Source of the DNA: a virus | IMG/VR virus record: IMGVR_UViG_3300018080_000347 | Span: 1-37,303 of that record | DNA length: 37,303 nt | Direction: 5' to 3' (one strand) | Part shown: piece after piece, positions 1-7,488 of the stretch | Numbering within the stretch: the stretch's first letter is position 1 | Layout: the number at the start of each line of letters is the position of its first letter | Program-made: the position numbers and the translations under genes | Notes under the pieces: generated by a model | What the model saw: the letters and a program-made list of their open reading frames with translations, nothing else | Told to the model about the DNA's origin: nothing | Database searches by the model: none

Positions 1-26
1 AAAAGTTCTGATTTATTAATTTTCAT
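1..26 (-). CDS. Start of the gene that crosses the contig ends (N-terminal part)
   Basis: This is the first part of the gene listed at 37064-37303. When the duplicated 8 bases at the two ends are merged, an ATG at 26-24 (minus strand) reads MKINKSEL and runs in frame into the ORF at the right end. An AAGGAGA ribosome site lies at 37-31, five bases upstream of the ATG. Without merging the 8 bases the frame breaks at a stop, so the merge is supported by coding as well as by the repeat. Confidence 0.8.
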
Positions 27-57
27 TTTTTCTCCTTAGAGTTTTTTTAGGATTTGC

Positions 58-87
58 TTGACTTGTTAAATACAGTATCTCTAATAA
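58..87 (+). promoter_or_regulatory. Putative sigma70-type promoter P1 for the late operon
   Basis: TTGACT (58-63) and TAATAA (82-87) are separated by 18 bases and point towards the portal gene. A second promoter with the same -35 sequence and the same spacing lies at 146-175. Assignment is by consensus match only. Confidence 0.4.
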
Positions 88-102
88 AACCTTCTCTGTC
101 AA
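74..102 (-). promoter_or_regulatory. Putative leftward promoter for the junction-spanning gene
   Basis: On the minus strand TTGACA (102-97) is followed after 17 bases by GATACT (79-74). It would start transcription about 40 bases upstream of the ATG at 26. It overlaps P1 of the late operon, so the two divergent transcripts could compete for polymerase. Confidence 0.45.
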
Positions 103-145
103 GGGAAAAAATGCACAAAGAATGAAAAAGTTTATTTTTCTCTAT

Positions 146-175
146 TTGACTGAATGCATTAATTTTTTGTAATAT
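146..175 (+). promoter_or_regulatory. Putative sigma70-type promoter P2 for the late operon
   Basis: TTGACT (146-151) and TAATAT (170-175) are 18 bases apart, just upstream of the portal gene. Transcription would begin near 182, leaving a leader of about 25 bases. Confidence 0.45.
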
Positions 176-206
176 TCAGGAAAAATCAACACTTACTCAA
201 ACCATT

Positions 207-2342
207 ATGGCGACTGAAAAAGACAAAACAGGATATCCGCAAATCAGGGACACGAAAACCGCGCCGATTGGCACGTCTGGAATAGATATTTCCGGGAATC
301 GGTTCTATGAAGAGTACCTTCCGAGGCTTACGGGCACGGAACGTGCCGAGGAATATGACAAGATGCGCCGGAGTGACGATCAAATCACTCTAATTTTGCA
401 TATCGTCAAAAATCCGATTTTATCAGCTCGCTGGTTTATGCAACCCGCATCTCAAGAGGAAAAAGATAAAAAAATAGCTGAATTCATGCAGTATATTCTT
501 TTTGAAGACATGGGAACGCATGAACATCCAAAGACCTTTACCAAGTTTCTTAGAGAAGCTCTAACTTCAATAGACTTTGGGTATTCGCTTTTTGAGCTTA
601 CAAATAAAGTTGTTTTTGACGATGAAGTTTACGGTACCTATCTAGGTATTAAGGGACTGGACTGGCGTTCGCCGAAAACTATTGAAGAGTGGTATATTGA
701 CCGAGACGGAACGCTTTTAAAGGTTCGGCAGGACGATTATTCACAGCGCGCTGACACTGTCTATATGCCCGGAAAATTTCTCCTGCATATTGCTCCGGAA
801 ATGGAGGGCGATTTGTACGAGGGGATTTCAATGCTGCGCCCGATCTACGGAAATTATATCCGAAAAGATTTCTGGGAAAAAATCGATATGATAGGCGGAG
901 AACGGGCATCCACTGGCGTACCAATTGGCAGAATCCCGAGAGGGCAAGAAAATAGTGACGCTCAAAAAGTTTTAGAGGATTCATTATCGCGATTTGTCGC
1001 ACATGAACAACAATACATTACAGTTCCGGAGGGGTTTGAAATTGATTCCCTGAAAATTGACCACGACGGCGAAGCGATAGACCGAGCTATCCGCCGACAA
1101 AATCAGGGAATGGCAAAAAGCGTTTTAGCCGGGTTCATGGAGCTTGGCCTTTCCGGTTCTTCTGGTTCCTGGGCTTTAGGCTCCGACCTATCAGACATCT
1201 TTCTTGCCGGAATTCAGGTATACGCGAAGGCTATCAGCGACAATGTCAACGCAAAAGTAATTCGCATGCTCGTTGACCAGAATTTCGGGAGACAAAGAAA
1301 ATACCCTAAGCTGGCGGTTGAAGGCATCAATGACAAGGCCGGAAAAGAGTTTGCTGAAGTACTGCAAATTCTTTCAGGGAGTGATCTGATAGAAGTTACT
1401 GACGATCTGCAAAGGATTATTCATCAACGCTACAAGCTGCCTGAGATCGACATTAAAGGCACGAAGAAAACGCCGGACAAAAAGTCGGAGGCAAAGAAAC
1501 TCGCTGAAATTTATTACAGCCTTGCAGAGCGCAATATATCGCAGGGCATAGAGAAGAAAGGCAAAGACCTTTCGGAAATGATGTCTAAAAATATGAAGCG
1601 GCGGGGCGGACTGCTTGTCAATGGCATGATGACTATCTATAAAAACATTTCACCGGCTAAAAGGAGAAAAGAAGTCAACAAGCTTCAAGTTCCCGGAAAA
1701 AACGAGTATAAAGAACTTATATCCGACCAACTGGCAGGTATCTACGTCAACGCTACAGCCGCAGTCAAAAGCGAGCTTTCCGGATCAGGGCTGAAGCTTG
1801 CCGAAGAGTCCGAAATTAAAGCTTTGCCGTCCGATTCAAAAGCTGCCGCGGCGTCTCAAGCTGACCTGATTGTCGAAAGCCAAGATGCTGATATCAGGAA
1901 AAATCTTTTCTTTTCTTTTACAACTAAAGTTGATATTCTGCCGACGGAAGCTCAGATGGAAGCCAACTTGCTGAAAGTCGTCAAAGATTATGTGACCGGT
2001 CCGAGTGTTCGCGTAGCCGGGCCGAATGCAGTTTCAGCCGCCGTCAACACGGCGCGAAATGCGATCTTTCAGGAGAAGAAAGTCTTTGACTCGATAGAGT
2101 CTTTCATCTTTATGAATCCAAGCCCGGAGGCCGCGATCTGCAAAGAGCTTGCCGGTAGAGTTTTTACTAAAGAAGAATATGTGACTTCAAATAAATTGCC
2201 GCCGTTGCACCACAACTGTAATAGCTGGATAAAAGCGCAGATTTCAGGAAGAAAAGGCAACAAGCCTGTTAGTCCTGCAGGTCTGAGCATACAGGGAACG
2301 CCAAGTCAAATTGAAGAAATCGAGAAAAGTATAAAGTTTTAG
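207..2342 (+). CDS. Portal protein fused to Mu gpF / SPP1 gp7-like minor head protein
   Basis: The N-terminal ~410 residues look like a Mu gp29-type (DUF935) portal: an early region around NPILSARW, then DWRSP, and a later GGERASTG segment. The portal ring is the DNA gate and neck attachment of the capsid. The last ~80 residues carry the Mu gpF/SPP1 gp7 signature, with NPSPEAAICKELAG followed by PPLHHNCNSW near residue 665. At 711 residues it is much longer than a stand-alone portal of this family, which fits a fusion of two genes that are usually separate. No good ribosome site sits directly before the ATG; the nearest purine run is AGGAAAAA about 20 bases upstream. It is the first gene of the late operon and ends 2 bases before the protease gene. 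Confidence 0.85.
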   Translation: MATEKDKTGYPQIRDTKTAPIGTSGIDISGNRFYEEYLPRLTGTERAEEYDKMRRSDDQITLILHIVKNPILSARWFMQPASQEEKDKKIAEFMQYILFEDMGTHEHPKTFTKFLREALTSIDFGYSLFELTNKVVFDDEVYGTYLGIKGLDWRSPKTIEEWYIDRDGTLLKVRQDDYSQRADTVYMPGKFLLHIAPEMEGDLYEGISMLRPIYGNYIRKDFWEKIDMIGGERASTGVPIGRIPRGQENSDAQKVLEDSLSRFVAHEQQYITVPEGFEIDSLKIDHDGEAIDRAIRRQNQGMAKSVLAGFMELGLSGSSGSWALGSDLSDIFLAGIQVYAKAISDNVNAKVIRMLVDQNFGRQRKYPKLAVEGINDKAGKEFAEVLQILSGSDLIEVTDDLQRIIHQRYKLPEIDIKGTKKTPDKKSEAKKLAEIYYSLAERNISQGIEKKGKDLSEMMSKNMKRRGGLLVNGMMTIYKNISPAKRRKEVNKLQVPGKNEYKELISDQLAGIYVNATAAVKSELSGSGLKLAEESEIKALPSDSKAAAASQADLIVESQDADIRKNLFFSFTTKVDILPTEAQMEANLLKVVKDYVTGPSVRVAGPNAVSAAVNTARNAIFQEKKVFDSIESFIFMNPSPEAAICKELAGRVFTKEEYVTSNKLPPLHHNCNSWIKAQISGRKGNKPVSPAGLSIQGTPSQIEEIEKSIKF

Positions 2343-2344
2343 AA

Positions 2345-3451
2345 ATGCCTATCAAGATAGACAAAGACAACAAATCGAAGCGCGTTGAAATTCTGAGAGT
2401 CGGCAACTTTGAGCGAAGGTTCGAGGAAGATTTAAAGATCACTCTCACCGACCTGCAAAAGCTTAAGCAGAATTTTGACGCTGATTGCAGGCGGCAAAAG
2501 CTCAACGGAAAGCCTGTAGTTCCATTCAATTTTTCTCATAACATTTGGGACGAAGCGGCGGGATGGATCACTGAGCTGAATATCGATAAGGACGAGCAGA
2601 ATTATGATGCTCTTTTTGCTCAGGTAGATTGGACACCAAAGGGAGCGCAAAAAATCAAAGACAATGAGTTTAAATTTGTTTCGTCTGAATTTATCTACAA
2701 CTTTAAAGACCCTGAAACGGGCAAGATTTATGATGTTCTGCTGGGGGGTGCCGCTTTGACTAACATCCCTTTTATAAGAGACATGGAGGCTGTCAATTTA
2801 AGCGAATCGACAAGCGGTCAACGGACCTGCGTGTCTCTGAAACTGTCCGGCGCATCGGACTCTAACTTACATTTAGGTGAAAATATGCCTGATTTGATCA
2901 AAAAATTTAAAGCCATGCCGCCGGAAGAGAAGGAAAAATTCCTGGCTGAATGCGGCTTGGATAAAAAAGACGTCAAGCTCTCCGAGAAGCTTGAGCAAGC
3001 CGAAAAAGACTTGCGGCTCTCCGAAACGGAAAACAAAAAGCTTAAAGAGAAGTTTGCAGGCTCTGAAGACCTGGCAGACAAGCTCAAGTTAAGCGAAAGC
3101 AGAATTGACGACTTGAAAAAAGAAGTCTTTAAACTGACTGAGGAGCGCGAGAAGGACAAAAAAGAAGGCCAGTTCAACGCCATGCTGTCGGAGGGCAAGG
3201 TCTGCCCGGCTCAAAAAGAAGCGTTCATGAAAGGAGACATGGCCGACTTTGCCGCAAAAGCTCAGCCGGTCAAGCTGAATGAAAGCGGCAAGAATTCGCA
3301 GAGCGAAGAAGAAGGAGGAGACGTGCAGAGTAAAATCGACAAGCTTGCTGAGGAAAAAATGAAGCTTGACGAGTCGCTCAGTTATGGCGACGCTGTCCGC
3401 GCTGTTTTGTCTGAAGACTCTAAACTGTCAAAAGCATACGAGGAGGCATAA
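2345..3451 (+). CDS. Mu gpI-like prohead protease with C-terminal scaffold
   Basis: Residues 1-165 match the Mu gpI-type capsid maturation protease pattern: NFSHN (probable catalytic His), AAGWI, VDWTPKGAQ, KFVSSEF (probable catalytic Ser) and ALTNIPF. Residues ~180-330 are charged and predicted coiled coil, rich in EK and LSE repeats, as expected of an internal scaffold that is cleaved during head assembly. An in-frame ATG at 2885 could express the scaffold alone. The stop overlaps the next start as TAATG. It sits in the usual place between portal and capsid genes. Confidence 0.82.
   Translation: MPIKIDKDNKSKRVEILRVGNFERRFEEDLKITLTDLQKLKQNFDADCRRQKLNGKPVVPFNFSHNIWDEAAGWITELNIDKDEQNYDALFAQVDWTPKGAQKIKDNEFKFVSSEFIYNFKDPETGKIYDVLLGGAALTNIPFIRDMEAVNLSESTSGQRTCVSLKLSGASDSNLHLGENMPDLIKKFKAMPPEEKEKFLAECGLDKKDVKLSEKLEQAEKDLRLSETENKKLKEKFAGSEDLADKLKLSESRIDDLKKEVFKLTEEREKDKKEGQFNAMLSEGKVCPAQKEAFMKGDMADFAAKAQPVKLNESGKNSQSEEEGGDVQSKIDKLAEEKMKLDESLSYGDAVRAVLSEDSKLSKAYEEA
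2885..3451 (+). CDS. Possible nested scaffold protein, internal start in the protease gene
   Basis: ATG at 2885 is in frame with the protease gene (residue 181), and AGGTG at 2874-2878 stands 6 bases upstream. The 188-residue product, beginning MPDLIKKFKAMPPEEK, would contain only the coiled-coil scaffold part. Phage Mu and lambda both express a scaffold from an internal start inside the protease gene, so the arrangement is known. That this particular start is used is inference. Confidence 0.45.
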   Translation: MPDLIKKFKAMPPEEKEKFLAECGLDKKDVKLSEKLEQAEKDLRLSETENKKLKEKFAGSEDLADKLKLSESRIDDLKKEVFKLTEEREKDKKEGQFNAMLSEGKVCPAQKEAFMKGDMADFAAKAQPVKLNESGKNSQSEEEGGDVQSKIDKLAEEKMKLDESLSYGDAVRAVLSEDSKLSKAYEEA

Positions 3452-4191
3452 TGGGAAGCTACGCTAAAGAAAGATACACAAGGTCTCTGCTTGCCGCTGT
3501 CGATTTGAGCTCATCTCAATATCTGTATGTAGGCGACAACGGCTCCGGAAAAGCAAATGTTATTGGCGGCACGAACGGCGCTCATGGATTCGGATTTCTG
3601 ATGAATAATCCGCAGGCGGACGAAGCTTGCGAGATCGCCGATACCGGCGGGGGCGCGCAAGGTGTCGCGGCTGAAGTCATTACGCTGACTTCCTCCGGCG
3701 TGGTGGCATTGAAGGCCGACGCGGAAGGCAAGATGAGAAACGCTATTGTCGGGGATAAGGTTTGCGCGGTTGCCCTGGAAAGCGCGGCGGTTGGTGATCA
3801 ATTTGAGGTGCTGCCTGTGAAATACGTTCAAGGAGCTGCTCCGGTTGTTTTACCTGCTGGTGCGGACCTGAGTACGTCACAATATTTTTATGTCAAGGAT
3901 AACGGATCAGGCGCGATTGTCGCTAGTGATACAGCTGACGAAAAAGGGAATGGGTTTTTACTGAATGCTCCTGATTCTGCTGAAGACGCTATTGTCAGTG
4001 TCCCCGGCGACTCTTTTGCTAAAGGAATATCAGCTGCGGCTTTTGCGAGCGGCGCGGAGCTGCAATCTGCGGGAAACGGCAAACTGCAAACGGCGGGGGC
4101 TGGGGTTTACGTTGTAGCAATTGCTCTAGAGGCGGCAACAGCCGCAGATGAGGTTATTAACTTAATCCCGGTATTGTACCAGAAAAATTAG
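3451..4191 (+). CDS. Head decoration/cement protein with duplicated domain
   Basis: The protein is low in complexity and rich in Ala, Gly and Val, as in capsid cement proteins (DUF2190-like). The pattern includes ADAEGKMRNAIVGDKVCAVALESAAVGDQ, quoted here in part only as GDKVCAVALESAAVGDQ. Two tandem copies of about 120 residues are visible: VDLSSSQYLYVGDNGSG near residue 15 and ADLSTSQYFYVKDNGSG near residue 138. Each copy ends in a matching VxxIALE-A hydrophobic strand pair. AGGAGG at 3441-3446 precedes the ATG by 4 bases, and it lies directly before the major capsid gene. The capsid-surface role is inferred from family resemblance and position. Confidence 0.65.
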   Translation: MGSYAKERYTRSLLAAVDLSSSQYLYVGDNGSGKANVIGGTNGAHGFGFLMNNPQADEACEIADTGGGAQGVAAEVITLTSSGVVALKADAEGKMRNAIVGDKVCAVALESAAVGDQFEVLPVKYVQGAAPVVLPAGADLSTSQYFYVKDNGSGAIVASDTADEKGNGFLLNAPDSAEDAIVSVPGDSFAKGISAAAFASGAELQSAGNGKLQTAGAGVYVVAIALEAATAADEVINLIPVLYQKN

Positions 4192-4204
4192 GAGAAAATA
4201 AACA

Positions 4205-5155
4205 ATGTCAAGAACAACAACCGCCGCACGTGAAGACCGGCTTTTAGCAAATGTAAGCAGGCGGCACAACGTCGAAGGGCTTGTAGCGGATCAGGTATTG
4301 ACGGGAGTCACCGTAAAAAAAAGTACCGGACTAATTGGAAAATACGGAAATGAGCATCTTAGGATAGTTCATGATTTGGTTGGAGGTATGGCGACATATC
4401 CCCGAATTACAGTTGATACCAAAAGCTCGGATCGCTACATTCTTGAAAAACACGGTCTTTCAGACACGATCAGCGAAGAGGAAATCGGCAACGAAGTTGA
4501 ACCTTTCCAGGCGCGTGAAGATTCCACGATGGATGTAACTGAAAGATTGAAGCTTGGTAGAGAATTCGCGCTGGCTTCAAGTATGACAAGCACTTCAGTT
4601 TTAACGAACAATGTGACTTTGTCGGGGACGGATCAATTCAACGACTACGACAACTCGAAGCCCTTAGAAGTTTTCAGGGCAGCAAGAGCCTCCATTTACG
4701 CCAAAACCGGAAAAGACACCAGGATGCCGGGCGGATTCGCTCTGATAACCTGGGACGTTGAAAACGCGTTGAGCTATCACCCTGACCTGCTGGACTTGTA
4801 CAAGTATACGTCCGGTATGGGAAGCGGTTTAAGCCTTGAAGAACTCAAAAAAGCGATGAAGGTTGACCGGTTGATCATGGCCTGGTCTCAATACGCTCCC
4901 TCCAAAGGCGGACAACCGCTCGGCGATCCGCTGCCGACCTGGGGAAAAAATATCGTTTTCGGTTTTGCTCCGATGAAAGGAACAAAAAGAATAACGACTC
5001 TAGGGTTTACCCTCCGTAAATCTTCCTCAGTGCGTGTTTTTAGAAACAAGCTGGTTGAACCGCCAAACTCCGAGCTGATTCAGGTAGATCATACTTACGA
5101 GGACCTGATAACTGATGTTGGAGCGGCTTATCTGATTAAAGACGCGGTTGCTTAA
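4205..5155 (+). CDS. Major capsid protein (probable HK97 fold)
   Basis: At 316 residues it has the size and place of the major capsid protein: after protease/scaffold and decoration genes, before the gp36-like neck gene. Visible features are an acidic N-terminal arm, a long central helix region (FALASSMTSTSVLTNN), WDVENALSYHPD, and an ordered C-terminal beta region (VRVFRNKLVEPPNSE, then YLIKD). The ribosome site AGGAGAAAA lies at 4191-4199. I recognise it by context and general layout rather than by a diagnostic motif. It would form the icosahedral shell. Confidence 0.75.
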   Translation: MSRTTTAAREDRLLANVSRRHNVEGLVADQVLTGVTVKKSTGLIGKYGNEHLRIVHDLVGGMATYPRITVDTKSSDRYILEKHGLSDTISEEEIGNEVEPFQAREDSTMDVTERLKLGREFALASSMTSTSVLTNNVTLSGTDQFNDYDNSKPLEVFRAARASIYAKTGKDTRMPGGFALITWDVENALSYHPDLLDLYKYTSGMGSGLSLEELKKAMKVDRLIMAWSQYAPSKGGQPLGDPLPTWGKNIVFGFAPMKGTKRITTLGFTLRKSSSVRVFRNKLVEPPNSELIQVDHTYEDLITDVGAAYLIKDAVA

Positions 5156-5184
5156 ATATAAAGAAGTAAGGAGACAAGGAATCA

Positions 5185-5637
5185 ATGTCATACGCAACCG
5201 TAAACGACATAGAGAGCGAATTTAAAAATATTACCTTTGGCTCAACGCCTAACACGTTGACGAGTGACGAGGTAACTGAATTCATATCTCAAGAGGAAGC
5301 AATCATTGACGCTGCAATCTCGAATCGCTACACGGTTCCCTTGACCGGGACTGAAGCTTTGAAGATTGCAAAGAGCATAAGCATTGCTTTTGTCGCTTAC
5401 CGTGTCGCTAAAGTTCTGAATCTGAAAAAAGATGTCAGGATTCCTGAAAACTTTACTCCCCAGACTTTGAACTCTGGAACTTCTTTAAAAAGAGCAAAGA
5501 CTTTGCTGTCCGATATCCAGAGCGGCAAAGTCGTTTTAAACGATGCCGTGGCGAGATCAGCCGGGCAAGGCGTTCAGAGCTACAACGCGACGAACAATAT
5601 TTGCCCGGTTTGGGAAAGGGATACGGCGCAATGGTAG
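5185..5637 (+). CDS. Mu gp36-like head-tail connector (DUF1320)
   Basis: The pattern MSYATVNDIES followed by SQEEAIIDAAISNRYTVPL and a hydrophobic helix (IAFVAYRVAK) is characteristic of the Mu gp36/DUF1320 neck adaptor family. These proteins bind below the portal. The length of 150 residues is normal. AAGGAGA at 5168-5174 stands before the ATG. The 3' end overlaps the next start by a few bases. Confidence 0.78.
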   Translation: MSYATVNDIESEFKNITFGSTPNTLTSDEVTEFISQEEAIIDAAISNRYTVPLTGTEALKIAKSISIAFVAYRVAKVLNLKKDVRIPENFTPQTLNSGTSLKRAKTLLSDIQSGKVVLNDAVARSAGQGVQSYNATNNICPVWERDTAQW

Positions 5638-5891
5638 GGGATGATTTGATGATCCGCAAACCGCTTACATTGAATGAACTGGAACAAAAATTAAGTGAAC
5701 TCCGAAAATTGGGGGCAACAGGATATGAGCCAGTTTTTCTTGATGGAACAGTAGTCACAGGGGTCGAGGGGTTAAAGATATCAACCAGGACCAGGGCTTA
5801 TAATGCGGTGTTATGCCAGCCGCTGAACATGGGTATAGGACAAATTGTTAATATATGGGGAGTTCCTGATTCTCAAGAGGAATCCCTTTAA
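5631..5891 (+). CDS. Hypothetical small neck-region protein
   Basis: I do not recognise the family. The product (86 residues from this ATG) is soluble and has an amphipathic N-terminal helix (LTLNELEQKLSELRKLGA) followed by YEPVFLDG and a beta-rich end. The start at 5631 overlaps the previous stop by 7 bases. Another start at 5649 has GGGG 8 bases upstream and is equally possible; an ATG at 5601 lies deep inside the previous gene and is less likely. The position between gp36-like and gpG-like genes suggests a head-tail joining or accessory role, but nothing in the sequence proves this. Confidence 0.6.
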   Translation: MVGDDLMIRKPLTLNELEQKLSELRKLGATGYEPVFLDGTVVTGVEGLKISTRTRAYNAVLCQPLNMGIGQIVNIWGVPDSQEESL

Positions 5892-5895
5892 CTTT

Positions 5896-6168
5896 ATGGT
5901 AATTACCAAGTACCGGGGTTTAACCGGAGATATCGTAGAAGCCTTGCAATTTCGCCGGTCAAACTGGCAAAAATTAAGGCATTTTACGAAAAACGCGGCT
6001 CATAGTCTCATGATTCCGAAATGTCACAAAGAGCAAGTCAACTGCAAAGTCCAGAGTGCTGAAATGCAAATTATAACGCTTGAGCATGACTGGATCATCA
6101 AGAAAGAAGACGGTCTATTGCTTGTGAAGTCTCCTGATGAATTTTTGAAAGAATATAAAGCTTTGTAG
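5896..6168 (+). CDS. Small phage protein of the 'VEAxQF...DWIIK' type
   Basis: The 90-residue product resembles a widespread family of small phage proteins whose members run KYRG..VEAxQW at the start and GDWIIKG..GE...PDEF...Y at the end (sometimes called PGDYG-like). Here KYRGLTGDIVEALQF and HDWIIKKEDGLLLVKSPDEF are seen. The function of the family is unknown to me. ATG 5896 follows the previous stop by 4 bases; an upstream in-frame ATG at 5845 would overlap the previous gene by 47 bases. Such genes are usually found among structural or accessory genes. Confidence 0.65.
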   Translation: MVITKYRGLTGDIVEALQFRRSNWQKLRHFTKNAAHSLMIPKCHKEQVNCKVQSAEMQIITLEHDWIIKKEDGLLLVKSPDEFLKEYKAL

Positions 6169-6170
6169 AG

Positions 6171-6707
6171 ATGCCCGATAATCAAAACCCGATTTCCTAC
6201 GATGTAGACGCGGATAAGGCCTTTCAAAAAGCCTTGAATAAAGCCCAAAAAACCGGGCTGAACCTGTCTTTTTCAATGGGAGAGTCCGCAAGGATCATAA
6301 AGAAGGAATCGACAAAAAATTTTATTCTCAAGGGAACCGGCAAGTACCAGCCGCTTTCACGGCCTTATGCGAAAAGAAAGCAAGTTCTTGCTCCAGGCGC
6401 GCCGATTCTCACGGGCGCGCTTCCGGGCAGCGTTCGGCTTGGCCGGAAAGTATCAGGCGGGGGAGTCTCGGGAAAGCTGAAAAAATCAATTATCGGGCAG
6501 ACTAAGGACTCAATAACTCGTGTTGGTAAATTAAGTCTTGAGGTAGGAACAAGGGCGGAATCTGAAAAGGGCGCGCCATATCCGCTTTACGTGCAGGAGG
6601 GAACAAGCAAAATGCCTGCCAGAAAATTTCTCTTTTTCTCACAGCGTATGGTCCGCGAGATCATCAACACGATTGATGCGGACATAGCTAATCAACTGCC
6701 TGAATAA
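6171..6707 (+). CDS. Mu gpG / HK97 gp10-like neck protein (virion morphogenesis)
   Basis: The sequence contains GTGKYQPLSRPYAKRK, then APILTGALPGSVR and PLYVQEGTSKMPARKFL. Together these are the hallmark of the phage virion morphogenesis (tail completion, gpG/gp10) family. Proteins of this type sit at the neck and help join the tail to the head. The length of 178 residues is normal. It starts 2 bases after the preceding stop. Confidence 0.78.
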   Translation: MPDNQNPISYDVDADKAFQKALNKAQKTGLNLSFSMGESARIIKKESTKNFILKGTGKYQPLSRPYAKRKQVLAPGAPILTGALPGSVRLGRKVSGGGVSGKLKKSIIGQTKDSITRVGKLSLEVGTRAESEKGAPYPLYVQEGTSKMPARKFLFFSQRMVREIINTIDADIANQLPE

Positions 6708-6709
6708 AA

Positions 6710-6793
6710 ATGTCTATAAATCAAATAAATTGTTTGGTCGCCGTCTGCGCCGCGATTGTAATTGGAATCCCCGTTTTGAGATGGGTATTGTAA
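6710..6793 (+). CDS. Very small membrane peptide (27 residues)
   Basis: ATG at 6710 reads MSINQINC, then a hydrophobic stretch (LVAVCAAIVIGIPVL), ending RWVL and a TAA at 6791-6793. The reading frame fills the gap between the gpG-like gene and the next ATG at 6795 almost exactly, which is how real genes pack in this operon. No strong ribosome site is visible, so translation would depend on coupling. The function is unknown; a single membrane-spanning helix is the only feature. Confidence 0.4.
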   Translation: MSINQINCLVAVCAAIVIGIPVLRWVL

Positions 6794-6794
6794 A

Positions 6795-7277
6795 ATGAAG
6801 TGTGATATAGAAACGGTTGAGGCCGACTTGCTGAACTTGATAAAATCCAAGCTGCCGGCAAAACTGGCTGAAATCGATGCGGAGAAAGCGGACGGCGTTG
6901 TCCTGGATGTGCCGACTGACGAGCAATACTATAACAGCACTGATTTCGACGACAGAGTATTCAGCCAGGACTGGCTTGTCCGTTATGGCCTGGAAATGTC
7001 GGAGACGAATTCTATCACGTCGGCTACGGCTGAAGATAACACTTATATTTTTCTCGTGCAGTGGACAAACCTGAACGCACCGGAAGGTGATACAAGAAAA
7101 CGGCTTTTTCGTTATTCTCGTGCATTCAAGGAAATACTTGAAGAAAATTTTGACCGTTTTCCGTACATGTCAAAATTTAAAATTGTAACAATCGCCCCGG
7201 CCCTGTGGGCTGAAAATGCTCGTTCCCCGGTCTACAAGGTCGGCGGCGTGCGTCTAAAAACCGCTATCGCTTCTTAA
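6795..7277 (+). CDS. Putative tail terminator / tail-completion protein
   Basis: I do not recognise a diagnostic motif. The product is 160 residues, acidic and soluble, with an N-terminal helix (VEADLLNLIKSKLPAKLAEID) and a beta-rich second half that includes FLVQWTNL and RYSRAFKEILEENFD. This size and place, after the gp10-like gene and before the tube gene, is where the tail terminator (lambda gpU-type ring at the head-proximal end of the tail) usually lies. The call is by synteny. Confidence 0.5.
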   Translation: MKCDIETVEADLLNLIKSKLPAKLAEIDAEKADGVVLDVPTDEQYYNSTDFDDRVFSQDWLVRYGLEMSETNSITSATAEDNTYIFLVQWTNLNAPEGDTRKRLFRYSRAFKEILEENFDRFPYMSKFKIVTIAPALWAENARSPVYKVGGVRLKTAIAS

Positions 7278-7280
7278 ATT

Positions 7281-7478
7281 ATGCCTGAAGAACAAGAAAA
7301 AACGCCGGAATTGAGCGAGAAAGAGACTTTGCCCATCTCGCCGTTTTCCGGAAAAATCGCTAAAAAAGACTTTCGCTTTCAATTTAACAACAAGATTTAC
7401 GATATCAAGACAGGCGACGCGCTGGACGATATCCCGGAAATTCTTTTCCAGAACTTTAAAACCGAAAAAATAATATAG
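7281..7478 (+). CDS. Hypothetical small late protein
   Basis: The 65-residue product is highly charged, with an acidic N-terminus (EEQEKTPELSEKE) and a short beta-like stretch (FRFQFNNKIYDIKTGD). The family is unknown to me. It starts 3 bases after the previous stop and is followed by GGAGTC and the tube gene, so it belongs to the tail operon. Short genes of this kind between terminator and tube are common, with unclear roles. Confidence 0.55.
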   Translation: MPEEQEKTPELSEKETLPISPFSGKIAKKDFRFQFNNKIYDIKTGDALDDIPEILFQNFKTEKII

Positions 7479-7488
7479 GAGTCAAAAA

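Noticed and set aside
679-1002. Opposite-strand frames inside portal, decoration, tape-measure and terminase genes
   Set aside because: They have no ribosome sites, no recognisable motifs and lie fully inside well-supported genes.
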